From assembly GCF_009905605.1 (NCBI RefSeq), contig NZ_JAAAKZ010000004.1, positions 248,001 through 312,000 of the forward strand: a stretch of DNA of 64,000 bases. Direction: 5' to 3'. Shown one piece after another: positions 43,601 to 51,309 of this stretch; position 1 is the stretch's first letter, and every line of letters starts with the position of its first letter. Made by a program: the position numbers and the translations under genes. Source of the DNA: Runella sp. CRIBMP. GTDB lineage: Bacteria > Bacteroidota > Bacteroidia > Cytophagales > Spirosomataceae. The notes under the pieces are model-generated. The model saw only the letters and a program-made list of their open reading frames with translations, ran no database searches and was not told the origin of the DNA.

Positions 43601-43674
43601 TCACTTCCTCAACGCCTCCCTTAAAACCTGCTGCAAAAGCTGTTGGTTTTGTACCTGAATGCTTTGATTTGTGC
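43601..43674 (-). repeat. Near-exact copy of the hsdS 3' end
   Basis: On the minus strand it reads TNQSIQVQNQQLLQQVLREA and LRK then TGA. Thirty-eight bases of it differ from the true hsdS tail at only two positions. It starts directly after the stop codon of the frameshifted PIN toxin, which lies in a different frame. Confidence 0.8.
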
Positions 43675-44110
43675 TTATTGTCTGCCTAAAATTTCCTTAA
43701 ACTCCTCAAAAGTAATTATCGGAACAGGTGGAAAAAGGTCGGTAATTTTGAGAAGATTACGAATGTGCCTGTCGTTGGTGACTAAATAATCTACATTGGC
43801 ACCGATGGCGCAATCTACGAATTTGCGGTTCGCCGCTGCGATTATCATCAGGGTCAGTAGTGACCAACTGCCACTTATAAGAGGGTTCGTAACGTTGAGT
43901 ATTTATAGAAGTTAGAAGGATAGAGAATACAATTTCCATTGCCTGTGCGTCAAACTCACGGTTGATGGTCTCGGCATACTCCGAAATGATTTCATTACTG
44001 AAAACCCAAATAAATTCCTCACGTATGAAAGCATCATAAAGCCATCTGTAAGAACCGCTTTTAGGAATTGAATTTAACAGACCATGGGTATCAATAACGG
44101 CTTTAATCAT
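43675..44110 (-). pseudogene. PIN-domain toxin gene (PIN_3 type) with a 16-base insertion
   Basis: Opens MIKAVIDTHGLLNSIPKSGS and runs well to WQLVTTDPDDN, the conserved acidic stretch of this toxin group. The expected continuation KFVDCAIGANVDYLVTNDRH is present but in another frame and is followed by a normal C-terminus (PIITFEEFKEILGRQ). Sixteen extra bases at 43825-43840, which include GCGGTTCGCCGC, a small perfect hairpin, separate the two parts and shift the frame. The ATG overlaps the antitoxin stop by 4 bases. Confidence 0.78.
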
Positions 44111-44370
44111 TGCTGACTTCTGATTTTTTTTAGGTAATTGCCTCGATGTTCGTTTATCTCTGCCGAAGCCCGTTCAATGTCTTCCACTGTAATGCCTTTT
44201 TCTTTCATTGCTCTTTCTACTACAATGTCCAACTCTTTGCTTAAATGCTGAACCAATGTACGGCGTAATGCTGTCAACTCTTCCTCATTCATGTGCCGAT
44301 GTTGGAAGAGCTGAAGTATCAGCATTTGCGCCTCGTTGAGCTTCAATGGTGATGTTTGCGTAGTTGCCAT
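44107..44370 (-). CDS. Antitoxin of the PIN_3-type toxin
   Basis: An 87-residue, mostly helical protein: LKLNEAQMLILQLFQHRHMN, ELTALRRTLVQHLSKELDIV and VERAMKEKGITVEDIERASA. Its stop overlaps the toxin start in an ATGA. I recognise the gene pattern rather than the domain. A damaged second copy of part of this gene lies at 42361-42445. Confidence 0.7.
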   Translation of the reverse strand: MATTQTSPLKLNEAQMLILQLFQHRHMNEEELTALRRTLVQHLSKELDIVVERAMKEKGITVEDIERASAEINEHRGNYLKKIRSQQ

Positions 44371-44433
44371 TTTCGTAAAGATTTAATATTCACTACAAAA
44401 CTAACAAATATATTGACAGTGGGCCCTAATCCT

Positions 44434-45744
44434 TCACCTCTTCAAAGCCTCCCTCAAAACCTGCTGTAAAAGCTGTTGGTTTTGCAGCTGACTGTTTTTG
44501 ATGCTTGCCTCCAACGCATCGCAGGTTTGCATCAATGACTCCAATTTTTCTACAATGCGCCGCTGCTCGGAGAGGGGAGGGAGTGGGATTGTTAATAAAT
44601 TTAATGACTTACCAGTAAAATGTTGTATTCCAGATCCAGTAAAGTAATCTTGAATTTTCTTAGATACACATAAAAATTCGAGGTAAAATAAGTAAAATTT
44701 GGCTGGAACATTAGCGAGGAACCGCACTCTATGTAATGCTTTTTGAAATTTAAAGGACTCGTCATTGGATTCCCAAATTGCAGCGCGTCCAGGCTCTCCA
44801 CCTTCACAAATCAGCAAATCCCCTTTTTTTACAGAATACTCTTCTAATTCGTGTTCTTCAAATTTCATCTGTAAAATATCATTAAGTATAAATGAATGCC
44901 ATTGGACATTCAAATTTCTTAAATAAGGATAATATAGCCCTTTGTTTTTTGTAGCATCAAGCATCTTACCTAAGCGATTTATGCTTGTTTCCCCCAACCG
45001 ACACCAAGTCCAATGCTTGGGAATGGCAAAAGGAATGTCCTCCGCTTTAATCGGCGGCAGGTCTTTTTCTTTTTTGAGTTTTTTGTCGGCAATGAGTTGG
45101 GCTTTCTCGGCTTTGATTTGAGCTAAAAGTTGTTGGCCGGTTTCTCCATCGTGGGTTGGTGCAACGAGTTTGCCCTGCATGGCTTCGCGCAGGAAGGATT
45201 GTCGAAGTTGTTTGACCAAGTCGAGTTGGTGCGTGAGTTCGGTGGAGAGTTCAGAGTTCTTTAATTCAAGGGTTTTAAATTTAGAGGTAAGAAGTTTTTG
45301 CTCTTCGAGTGTTGGTAAATCTATCTGAAAGTTAAAGAATTTGTCCTTTTGAAGTCTGATTCTTTGCGTTGTTCCGTCGCTGCTTTGCTTGCAGATATGG
45401 TCAAAAAAGTCAGTACTGGTCAGAAACAGTAAAAACTCTTTTTCAATCAAAGACTCATCCGGGTCTAAACACCAAAAGTCATTGGTAATGATTGCTCCTT
45501 CTAACTCATCGGGTACTATTCCAAATGCGCCATTACGTGCATCAATTCCTGATAAAATAAAATCACCGGCCTTTATAGAAGACATAGGTGACTTTATTTC
45601 AGAACCTTTTGAAATGTTTCTAAGTACAACGCCTTTATGGTAAAGTTTTATCGTTACAAGTTTGTATTCTTGGTCCGGAAGAACCTTAATGGTCTCTCTT
45701 CTTCGTTTTAAAATATCTCCAAGCTTTACTGTTTTCCAACTCAT
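44434..45744 (-). CDS. hsdS: Type I restriction-modification specificity subunit
   Basis: DNA-recognition subunit of a type I system. The 436 residues form two target-recognition domains (about 1-150 and 225-385) separated by conserved helices (LTSKFKTLELKNSELSTELT, QLDLVKQLRQSFLREAMQGK) and closed by a second helical region (PLPPLSEQRRIVEKLESLMQ ending QNQQLLQQVLREALKR). The frame is complete. It is separated from hsdM by an inserted vapBC-like pair on the opposite strand. Two extra copies of its 3' end lie downstream. Confidence 0.9.
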   Translation of the reverse strand: MSWKTVKLGDILKRRRETIKVLPDQEYKLVTIKLYHKGVVLRNISKGSEIKSPMSSIKAGDFILSGIDARNGAFGIVPDELEGAIITNDFWCLDPDESLIEKEFLLFLTSTDFFDHICKQSSDGTTQRIRLQKDKFFNFQIDLPTLEEQKLLTSKFKTLELKNSELSTELTHQLDLVKQLRQSFLREAMQGKLVAPTHDGETGQQLLAQIKAEKAQLIADKKLKKEKDLPPIKAEDIPFAIPKHWTWCRLGETSINRLGKMLDATKNKGLYYPYLRNLNVQWHSFILNDILQMKFEEHELEEYSVKKGDLLICEGGEPGRAAIWESNDESFKFQKALHRVRFLANVPAKFYLFYLEFLCVSKKIQDYFTGSGIQHFTGKSLNLLTIPLPPLSEQRRIVEKLESLMQTCDALEASIKNSQLQNQQLLQQVLREALKR

Positions 45745-45804
45745 GTGTTAATTATTTATCGCTTCGGATTAATTTATTAGCTGTTTTTAATTTGGTGAGC
45801 CCTT

Positions 45805-45830
45805 ACTTTTCTTGCTTGCCCAAGAAAAGT
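45805..45830. repeat. Perfect hairpin upstream of vapBC
   Basis: ACTTTTCTTG (45805-45814) and CAAGAAAAGT (45821-45830) are exact inverse copies with a 6-base loop. Similar CTTTTCTTG/CAAGAAAAG sequences recur in Bacteroidota genomes as short interspersed elements. The 45745-46068 gap holds only this and the promoter at 46034; the 77-codon frame at 45792-46025 is not convincing. Confidence 0.5.
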
Positions 45831-46033
45831 AACAAAAGAAGGGCACTTTTGCCAAAGCTTCCCCGCGCAATCCTTACTCACACCACGCTGGCAAAAGATT
45901 CCTCACGCGCAAGGACTTTTTTGTTTATGATTTTAGTAAAAAAGGCAATTTTTCTACTCATGTTGGTTTTGTGTCAATCTGCTTGTTTCAGGTGGTTTAT
46001 GCCTTTGTCTGTGAGGCTAAACTAATTTTTTTT

Positions 46034-46041
46034 TATCTTTG
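46034..46041 (+). promoter_or_regulatory. -7 promoter box of the vapBC-like pair
   Basis: TATCTTTG is a perfect TAnnTTTG match, 28 bases before the antitoxin ATG. No clear TTTG partner upstream. Confidence 0.6.
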
Positions 46042-46068
46042 TTGAAAGGCTATATAACTCAGGTACCA

Positions 46069-46221
46069 ATGAAAACCATAACGCCCAAAATCAAAACGAA
46101 CGAAGGAAACAGCAAATCTCCCAAGAAAAACACCCAACACCCAAAAATAACATTGGGAGCAGGCAGGTATTTGGCCGAGATTGACTACGATGCCGTTTTT
46201 GATAACGCTTTGAGAAAATGA
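46069..46221 (+). CDS. Small antitoxin (VapB-like)
   Basis: A 50-residue basic protein: MKTITPKIKTNEGNSKSPKK, a Lys/Asn-rich disordered start, then ITLGAGRYLAEIDYDAVFDN, whose acidic end could occupy the toxin active site. The ATG at 46069 is chosen over a TTG-initiated start at 46039 because the promoter box ends at 46041. Its stop overlaps the toxin start in ATGA. Role inferred from the pairing. Confidence 0.7.
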   Translation: MKTITPKIKTNEGNSKSPKKNTQHPKITLGAGRYLAEIDYDAVFDNALRK

Positions 46222-46625
46222 GAAACTACTTGCTTGATACTCAAGTATTTATTAAAGCATTTCAACAGCCGGAACTTCTACCTAAAAAGATTGTCAGACT
46301 TTTGGAAGACCCTCGTTCCATCAAGTATGTCAGTTCGGTTTCTTTTTGGGAAATGGCTTATTTGTTGGATACTAAACCGCACATTTTTAAAATAAAAGTC
46401 CCTCTCTCTACTTTTATCAACGAAGCGGTACAAAGTTTACAGGTAATCGTTTTGAATTTAACGGCCGAACATTCCCAACGTTTTTATGAAATTCAACCTG
46501 TTAAAGACCACAAAGATATCTATGACAGGATGTTGATAGCCCAAGCGGCAAGTACGGGCTTTACGATGGTGTCAACTGATAGATACTTCCCTGATTATCC
46601 CATTCGTTTGTTTGAATACGAATAG
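46218..46625 (+). CDS. PIN-domain ribonuclease toxin (VapC-like), intact
   Basis: The only undamaged toxin of the island, 135 residues. The four acidic PIN positions are visible as Asp7 (LLDTQVF), Glu45 (FWEMA), Asp103 (IYDRMLIAQA) and Asp121 (VSTDRYF). It cleaves RNA in the known family. It lies on the + strand inside the minus-strand hsd locus, ending 7 bases from the hsdM stop, so it splits hsdM from hsdS. Confidence 0.88.
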   Translation: MRNYLLDTQVFIKAFQQPELLPKKIVRLLEDPRSIKYVSSVSFWEMAYLLDTKPHIFKIKVPLSTFINEAVQSLQVIVLNLTAEHSQRFYEIQPVKDHKDIYDRMLIAQAASTGFTMVSTDRYFPDYPIRLFEYE

Positions 46626-46632
46626 CCCTCAT

Positions 46633-48072
46633 TTAGCCCTGCACCGCTTCCTTCAATTGCCCCAACAATGCGTGGCTTTTAGAAAATGAACTTTCCAACA
46701 TGGCCATCAGTTCGGCACTGCTGTAGTCGTGGCTTTCTTCCTGCTTTATGGGGTTTTTGATGTCCAAATCGTAGTTGCGGTCGATAATGGTTTGGATGTC
46801 AACCTTCCAGCACACCTCGCTTTCGGCGCGATTGTCCCACCATTCTTTGATGGGCTCAAACTCCTTGGCTTGGATGGTTTTGGTTTTAGAATACGATTTT
46901 TGGCCTTCGGGCAGGCGGTGTTCGTAGTACCAAACTTCCTTGGTCGGCGTGCCTTTCGTGAAAAAAAGCAGGTTGGTCGCTACTGTGGCGTAGGGTTGAA
47001 ACACGCTGTTGGGCAACCGGATAATGGTGTGCAGGTTGCACTCCTCCAACAGGCGTTGACGTACGCGCAGCTTCACGCCCTCGCCCGTGAGGCTGCCGTC
47101 GGGCAACACGATTCCCGCGCGGCCCCCCTGTTTGAGCAGGTGAATCATCAGGACCAAAAACAAGTCGGCGCTTTCTTTGGTGCGGTAATTTTGGGGAAAG
47201 TTGTTTTCGTTGTTGTTGGCCACAATCCCGCCAAAAGGAGGATTGGCTAAAATAACGTGGACGCGGTCTTTCTCGGTAAAATTGCTCAGCGGTTGGTCGA
47301 GTGCATCGCCAAAACGGATGTTGGGCACTTCGATGTCGTGCAAAATCAGGTTGGTGGTGGCCAACAGAAACGGCAGCGGTTTGTACTCCCAGCCGCGTAC
47401 GTTTTCGGCAATGCTTTGGCGGTCTTCCACGCTGTTGGCCTGTGCTTTGAGGTGCTCAATGGCGCAGGTGAGGTAGCCGCCCGTGCCGCAGGCGGGGTCG
47501 AGAATCTTCTCGCCGATTTTGGGGTCAATGATGTCGGTGATAAACTGCGTAATGGCGCGGGGCGTGTAAAACTCGCCGCTTTTGCCCGCACTTTGGAGTT
47601 CTTTGAGGATGCCCTCGTACAACTCGCCAAAGGCGTGGCGGTCTTTGGCCACGTTAAAATCGATCTCGTTGAGTTTGTTCAGCACCTTCCGGATGTTGAT
47701 GCCGCTTTTCATGTAGTTGTTGTTGCCCTCAAACACCTCCCGCACAATGAGCGCCCGGCGGTTGCCCATACTGACGTCGAGGTTGCGCAGGGCCGGGAAG
47801 AGTTGACGGTCCACAAACTCCAGCAGCTCGTCGCCCGTGATGCCTTCGTCGTCGCCCGCCCAATTGCCCTTTTCCTGTATCCAATGATACTCCGCCGGTA
47901 TGGGCGAGGTGTAGGTGTCGTCCAGCAATTCCAGCTCTAAGTCCTTGTCGGAGAATATTTTAAGAAAAAGCATCCAGCCGAGCTGCTCCACGCGTTGGGC
48001 ATCTCCGTTGAGGCCCGTATCCTGCCACATGATGTCGCGGATGCTTTTGATTACGCCACTTATGTTACTCAT
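46633..48072 (-). CDS. hsdM: Type I restriction-modification DNA methyltransferase subunit
   Basis: N6-adenine methyltransferase of the type I system, 479 residues. An HsdM N-terminal helical domain (about 5-140) precedes the catalytic domain with the AdoMet loop DPACGTGGY at 192-200 and the catalytic NPPFGG near 281. The frame is complete. hsdS follows on the same strand only after the vapBC-like insertion of about 880 bases; hsdR lies upstream behind a GxxExxY gene. Confidence 0.93.
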   Translation of the reverse strand: MSNISGVIKSIRDIMWQDTGLNGDAQRVEQLGWMLFLKIFSDKDLELELLDDTYTSPIPAEYHWIQEKGNWAGDDEGITGDELLEFVDRQLFPALRNLDVSMGNRRALIVREVFEGNNNYMKSGINIRKVLNKLNEIDFNVAKDRHAFGELYEGILKELQSAGKSGEFYTPRAITQFITDIIDPKIGEKILDPACGTGGYLTCAIEHLKAQANSVEDRQSIAENVRGWEYKPLPFLLATTNLILHDIEVPNIRFGDALDQPLSNFTEKDRVHVILANPPFGGIVANNNENNFPQNYRTKESADLFLVLMIHLLKQGGRAGIVLPDGSLTGEGVKLRVRQRLLEECNLHTIIRLPNSVFQPYATVATNLLFFTKGTPTKEVWYYEHRLPEGQKSYSKTKTIQAKEFEPIKEWWDNRAESEVCWKVDIQTIIDRNYDLDIKNPIKQEESHDYSSAELMAMLESSFSKSHALLGQLKEAVQG

Positions 48073-48160
48073 ATTGTCTGTACTTGGATTTATGGGATTT
48101 TAGGATTAATTAAAATGATTTGATGGAATTTTAGAGACTTTTCAGGGGAGGGTTGAAAGA

Positions 48161-48253
48161 AATCCTACAATCCTTAAATCCTATTAATCTTAGATTTTGT
48201 ATTTAGGGATTAAGGTTTTTAAGCAAATAATCCTACAATCCTTAAATCCTATT
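48161..48253. repeat. Direct repeat pair upstream of hsdM
   Basis: The 25-base sequence that begins AATCCTACAATCCTTAAATC occurs at 48161-48185 and again at 48229-48253. A related copy lies at 48731-48757 on the other side of the GxxExxY gene. Confidence 0.75.
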
Positions 48254-48262
48254 CGTCTTAGG

Positions 48263-48649
48263 TTATCGTTTGTTTTCGGGATGTTTAGTGTTGAATACCC
48301 GTTTAAAATCAAGGCTTTTACTGCCAAAATTAATGAGCAAACCAATGGGTAATTTATAGGCTTCGCAATAATTAATGGCTTGGGCAAGGTGAGCATCATC
48401 AAGCACCGATACGGCTTTTAGTTCTACCATAATTTTGTTTTCTACAAAAAAATCAACGCGGCGCGTGCCGATGTGTATGCCATCATAATAAATAGACATT
48501 TCCATTTCGCGAGCAAAACCCAAACCCTGTTTTTCCATTTCAATAGCCAACGCCCGTTGATAAATAACCTCTTGAAAACCAGAGCCTAATATCGAATGTA
48601 CTTTCATGGCACAACCAATGATTTTATGCGTCAACTCTTCGTGCTTCAT
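48263..48649 (-). CDS. GxxExxY family protein
   Basis: A 128-residue protein of the GxxExxY group, with the naming motif as GFQEVIY in GSGFQEVIYQRAL. The IGTRRVDFFVENKIMVELKAV segment has the D...E-x-K pattern of PD-(D/E)XK nucleases. Function is unproven; the genes occur as scattered single insertions in many Bacteroidota and other genomes. Here it sits between hsdR and hsdM on their strand, flanked by AATCCTACAATCC-type repeats, and has probably entered an existing operon. Confidence 0.88.
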   Translation of the reverse strand: MKHEELTHKIIGCAMKVHSILGSGFQEVIYQRALAIEMEKQGLGFAREMEMSIYYDGIHIGTRRVDFFVENKIMVELKAVSVLDDAHLAQAINYCEAYKLPIGLLINFGSKSLDFKRVFNTKHPENKR

Positions 48650-48730
48650 TGTATTTTTTGTCGAATATGCACATTAAAAAAATCCTGCAATTCAAATCAT
48701 CAGGAATTTGCCGATTAGGCAAATAAAAAA

Positions 48731-48757
48731 AATCCTACAATCCTAAAATCCGCCTAA
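48731..48757. repeat. Third copy of the AATCCTACAATCC repeat
   Basis: AATCCTACAATCCTAAAATC begins at 48731, in the gap between the GxxExxY gene and hsdR; it shares its first 14 bases and the TAAATCC-like end with the repeats at 48161 and 48229. A weaker version (AATCCTGCAATTC) lies near 48680. Confidence 0.6.
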
Positions 48758-48764
48758 TCCCAGT

Positions 48765-51164
48765 TTAGGCTGTTTTGTATAGTTCATTTTCCAATTCCTT
48801 AATCGCCTTCAAATAATTAGGTTTCCCGCCAAACTCCTTCAAAATCTCCACGGGCGAGCCGAAGTCGGTCAACGGTTTTACTTTGAGTACGTCCATGCTT
48901 TCGATGTTGGTAATGCCCTCGTCGGCGTATTTGTCGAGCAGGGCTTCCAGCACTTTCTTGGATTGGGGACCGTACTTGGTGAAGTAGTTGCGCTTCTTCA
49001 CGTTGTTGGCCCGTTCCTTCCGACTCAGCGGCGGTTGGTCGTAGGCGACGTGGCAAATTAAGTCAAATAAATCAACTTCTTTATCCACCGCTTCATACAA
49101 CGCCTCCACCATAACGCCCTGTTCGAGCAGTTCGGCCACGATAGCGTCCTTACGTTCAGTGGTATTCCAACGATTTAAAAAATCATCCAACGAAGCAAAT
49201 TTTCCCTGAATAATGCCCTTCGTATGGTCTTTCAGGCTCGTAGTAATGGGTTTGCCATGATTATCAAAATACAACTCCCGACTCACCAGCACCGACACAT
49301 CCACGCCGTTGACGTACACTTTTTGGCGCGGTTCCTGCAATGTATCGCCGCTGCTGGGAAGGGTTGGATACCGAATCACGGGCGGTTGGGGCGTCATCTC
49401 AATTTCCTCCCCTGTTACTTCATCAATAATGGGTTCGGTATTGTTGGCGTCCTCTTCGACGATGCCGCTCAGGTCTTCTTCTTCGCCTACTGGCTTTACC
49501 CGAATCGGGTCACCGTCAAAGGCCGTATCGGCAAACAGGTCGGTGGCATTTCTGAAGTCGAGAATGGTAAAGTACCGTTTGCCGTATTCCTCGTTGATTC
49601 GGGTGCCGCGTCCGATGATCTGTTTGAACTTGGTCATGGAATTGATGTTGGCATCCAATACAATCACTTTGCAGGTTTGTGCATCTACGCCCGTGGTCAT
49701 CAATTCAGAAGTGGTTGCAATCACGGGATAGCGTTCTTCGGGGGCAATGAAGTTGTCGAGCTCGCGTTTGCCTTCGTCGTTATCGCCCGTAATCTGCATC
49801 ACGTACTTGTAGTTTTCGGCCACCAAATCGGCATTGTGGCGGGCTATGGCCGAGCGCATTCGTTCGGCATGGTCAATGTCCACGCAAAAAATAATGGTTT
49901 TGGCAAAGCGGTCGTAGCCTTTCAGAAATTCCGTAACTTTTTGGGCCACGGTATCTGTACGCTCGTCAATCGCCAATTTTCGGTCATAGTCCGAGCGATT
50001 ATACACGCGGTCTTCCACCAAGTTACCCGCTTTGTCGGTTTTGCCTTGCTCGGGTCGCCAGCCTTCGGCATCCACGTTGAGTGCTACCCGTACTACTTGA
50101 TACGGAGCCAAAAAGCCGTCGTCAATGCCTTGTTTGAGGGTATAGGTATAAACCGGTTCGCCAAAATATTCGCTGTTGCTGGTTTCTTCGGTTTCTTTGG
50201 GCGTGGCGGTCAAGCCGACGTGTGTGGCATTTTTGAAATAACTCAAAATTTCGCGCCAAGCGCTGTCTTCATTGGCGCTGCCCCGGTGGCACTCATCAAT
50301 GACAATGAGGTCAAAGAAATCGGGAGAAAATTGTTTATAAACGTTGGCCGCTTCATCTGAACCCGAAAGCCCTTGGTACAAAGCCAGATAGATTTCGTAG
50401 CTCTTGTCAATTTGGCGGTGTTTGACCACCGTCATTTTATCCTTAAAATGCTTGAAGTCACCCCGTCGGGTTTGGTCAATCAGCGCGTTTCGGTCGGCCA
50501 GAAAGAGAATCCGTTTTTTTGCCCCGCTTTTCCAAAGTCGGTGAATGATTTGAAAGGCCGTGTAGGTTTTCCCCGTTCCGGTAGCCATCACCAACAGGAT
50601 TCGATTTTGACCTTTGGCAATAGCTTCCACGGTACGATTGACCGCGATTTGTTGATAGTAGCGTGGGTTGCGTCCACTGCCGTCGGCGTAATATGGCTGC
50701 GCGGCAATCTTCTCCGCGTCGGGCGTAGTGATGCCCTTGTATTTTTTATATTTCTCCCAAAGCTGTTGCGGCGTAGGAAAGTTATCCAAACCTAATTCTT
50801 CTTCTATCTGCGCATCGGTGGCGGTGCGGTCATGGAAAAGAAAGCCGTCGCCGTTGCTGCTGAAAACGCAGGGAATGTCCAAAATGCGGGCATAGTTGAG
50901 CGCCTGTTGCATCCCAGCCCGCACGGAATGTTTGTTGTCTTTGGCCTCAATGATGGCAATGGGAATATTGGGCTTGTAATAAAGCACGTAGTCGGCACGT
51001 TTGCGTTCGCCCCGGGCGGTCATTTTGCCACGCACGTAGATTTTGCCGTCGGTAAACGAAACCTCCTCCAAAAACTGAGTCAATTTATTCCAGCCTGCTT
51101 TTTCGAGTGCGGGCGTAATAAACTTGGTGCAGATGTCTCTTTCGGACAGGCTTTTTTTTTCCAT
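48765..51164 (-). CDS. hsdR: Type I restriction endonuclease/translocase subunit
   Basis: Motor and nuclease of the type I system, about 799 residues from the ATG at 51164 (the frame extends to a TTG at 51200). The nuclease domain near the N-terminus shows RADYVLYYKPNIPIAIIEAKD, the D...E-x-K site. The helicase part has motif I VMATGTGKTYTAF, motif II VIDECHRGS, motif III VGLTATP and the late GRGTRI. Its size and layout fit the EcoAI-like branch. The frame is intact, so the system may be functional if hsdS is expressed. Confidence 0.93.
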   Translation of the reverse strand: MEKKSLSERDICTKFITPALEKAGWNKLTQFLEEVSFTDGKIYVRGKMTARGERKRADYVLYYKPNIPIAIIEAKDNKHSVRAGMQQALNYARILDIPCVFSSNGDGFLFHDRTATDAQIEEELGLDNFPTPQQLWEKYKKYKGITTPDAEKIAAQPYYADGSGRNPRYYQQIAVNRTVEAIAKGQNRILLVMATGTGKTYTAFQIIHRLWKSGAKKRILFLADRNALIDQTRRGDFKHFKDKMTVVKHRQIDKSYEIYLALYQGLSGSDEAANVYKQFSPDFFDLIVIDECHRGSANEDSAWREILSYFKNATHVGLTATPKETEETSNSEYFGEPVYTYTLKQGIDDGFLAPYQVVRVALNVDAEGWRPEQGKTDKAGNLVEDRVYNRSDYDRKLAIDERTDTVAQKVTEFLKGYDRFAKTIIFCVDIDHAERMRSAIARHNADLVAENYKYVMQITGDNDEGKRELDNFIAPEERYPVIATTSELMTTGVDAQTCKVIVLDANINSMTKFKQIIGRGTRINEEYGKRYFTILDFRNATDLFADTAFDGDPIRVKPVGEEEDLSGIVEEDANNTEPIIDEVTGEEIEMTPQPPVIRYPTLPSSGDTLQEPRQKVYVNGVDVSVLVSRELYFDNHGKPITTSLKDHTKGIIQGKFASLDDFLNRWNTTERKDAIVAELLEQGVMVEALYEAVDKEVDLFDLICHVAYDQPPLSRKERANNVKKRNYFTKYGPQSKKVLEALLDKYADEGITNIESMDVLKVKPLTDFGSPVEILKEFGGKPNYLKAIKELENELYKTA

Positions 51165-51309
51165 TGATTTAGGGGGTGGAATAGCAAGGGAGTCCGTCAA
51201 CGTTGAATGACGACTACCCTATGATTTTTATGGTACAGGTATTCTCACAAAATAATGCAAGCCCATGGGCTTTTACTAATTTCGAGCCCTAAAACTGTCG
51301 GATTAGTTA

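Noticed and set aside
45792-46025. A 77-codon + strand frame between hsdS and vapBC
   Set aside because: Begins within a hairpin repeat, has odd composition and no ribosome-binding or domain signal.
47257-47940. A 227-codon + strand frame within hsdM
   Set aside because: Antisense to hsdM, whose AdoMet and NPPF motifs are certain.
48161-48757. CRISPR-like array from the repeated AATCCTACAATCC sequence
   Set aside because: Only three copies, unequal spacing, no cas genes; better explained as repeats around the GxxExxY gene.
49224-50360. A 378-codon open frame on the + strand
   Set aside because: It lies wholly antisense within hsdR, has no recognisable domain and a low-complexity composition; hsdR is complete with all helicase motifs.
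40737-51200. Insertion sequence or integrase in the island
   Set aside because: No transposase, integrase or terminal inverted repeats were found on either strand.
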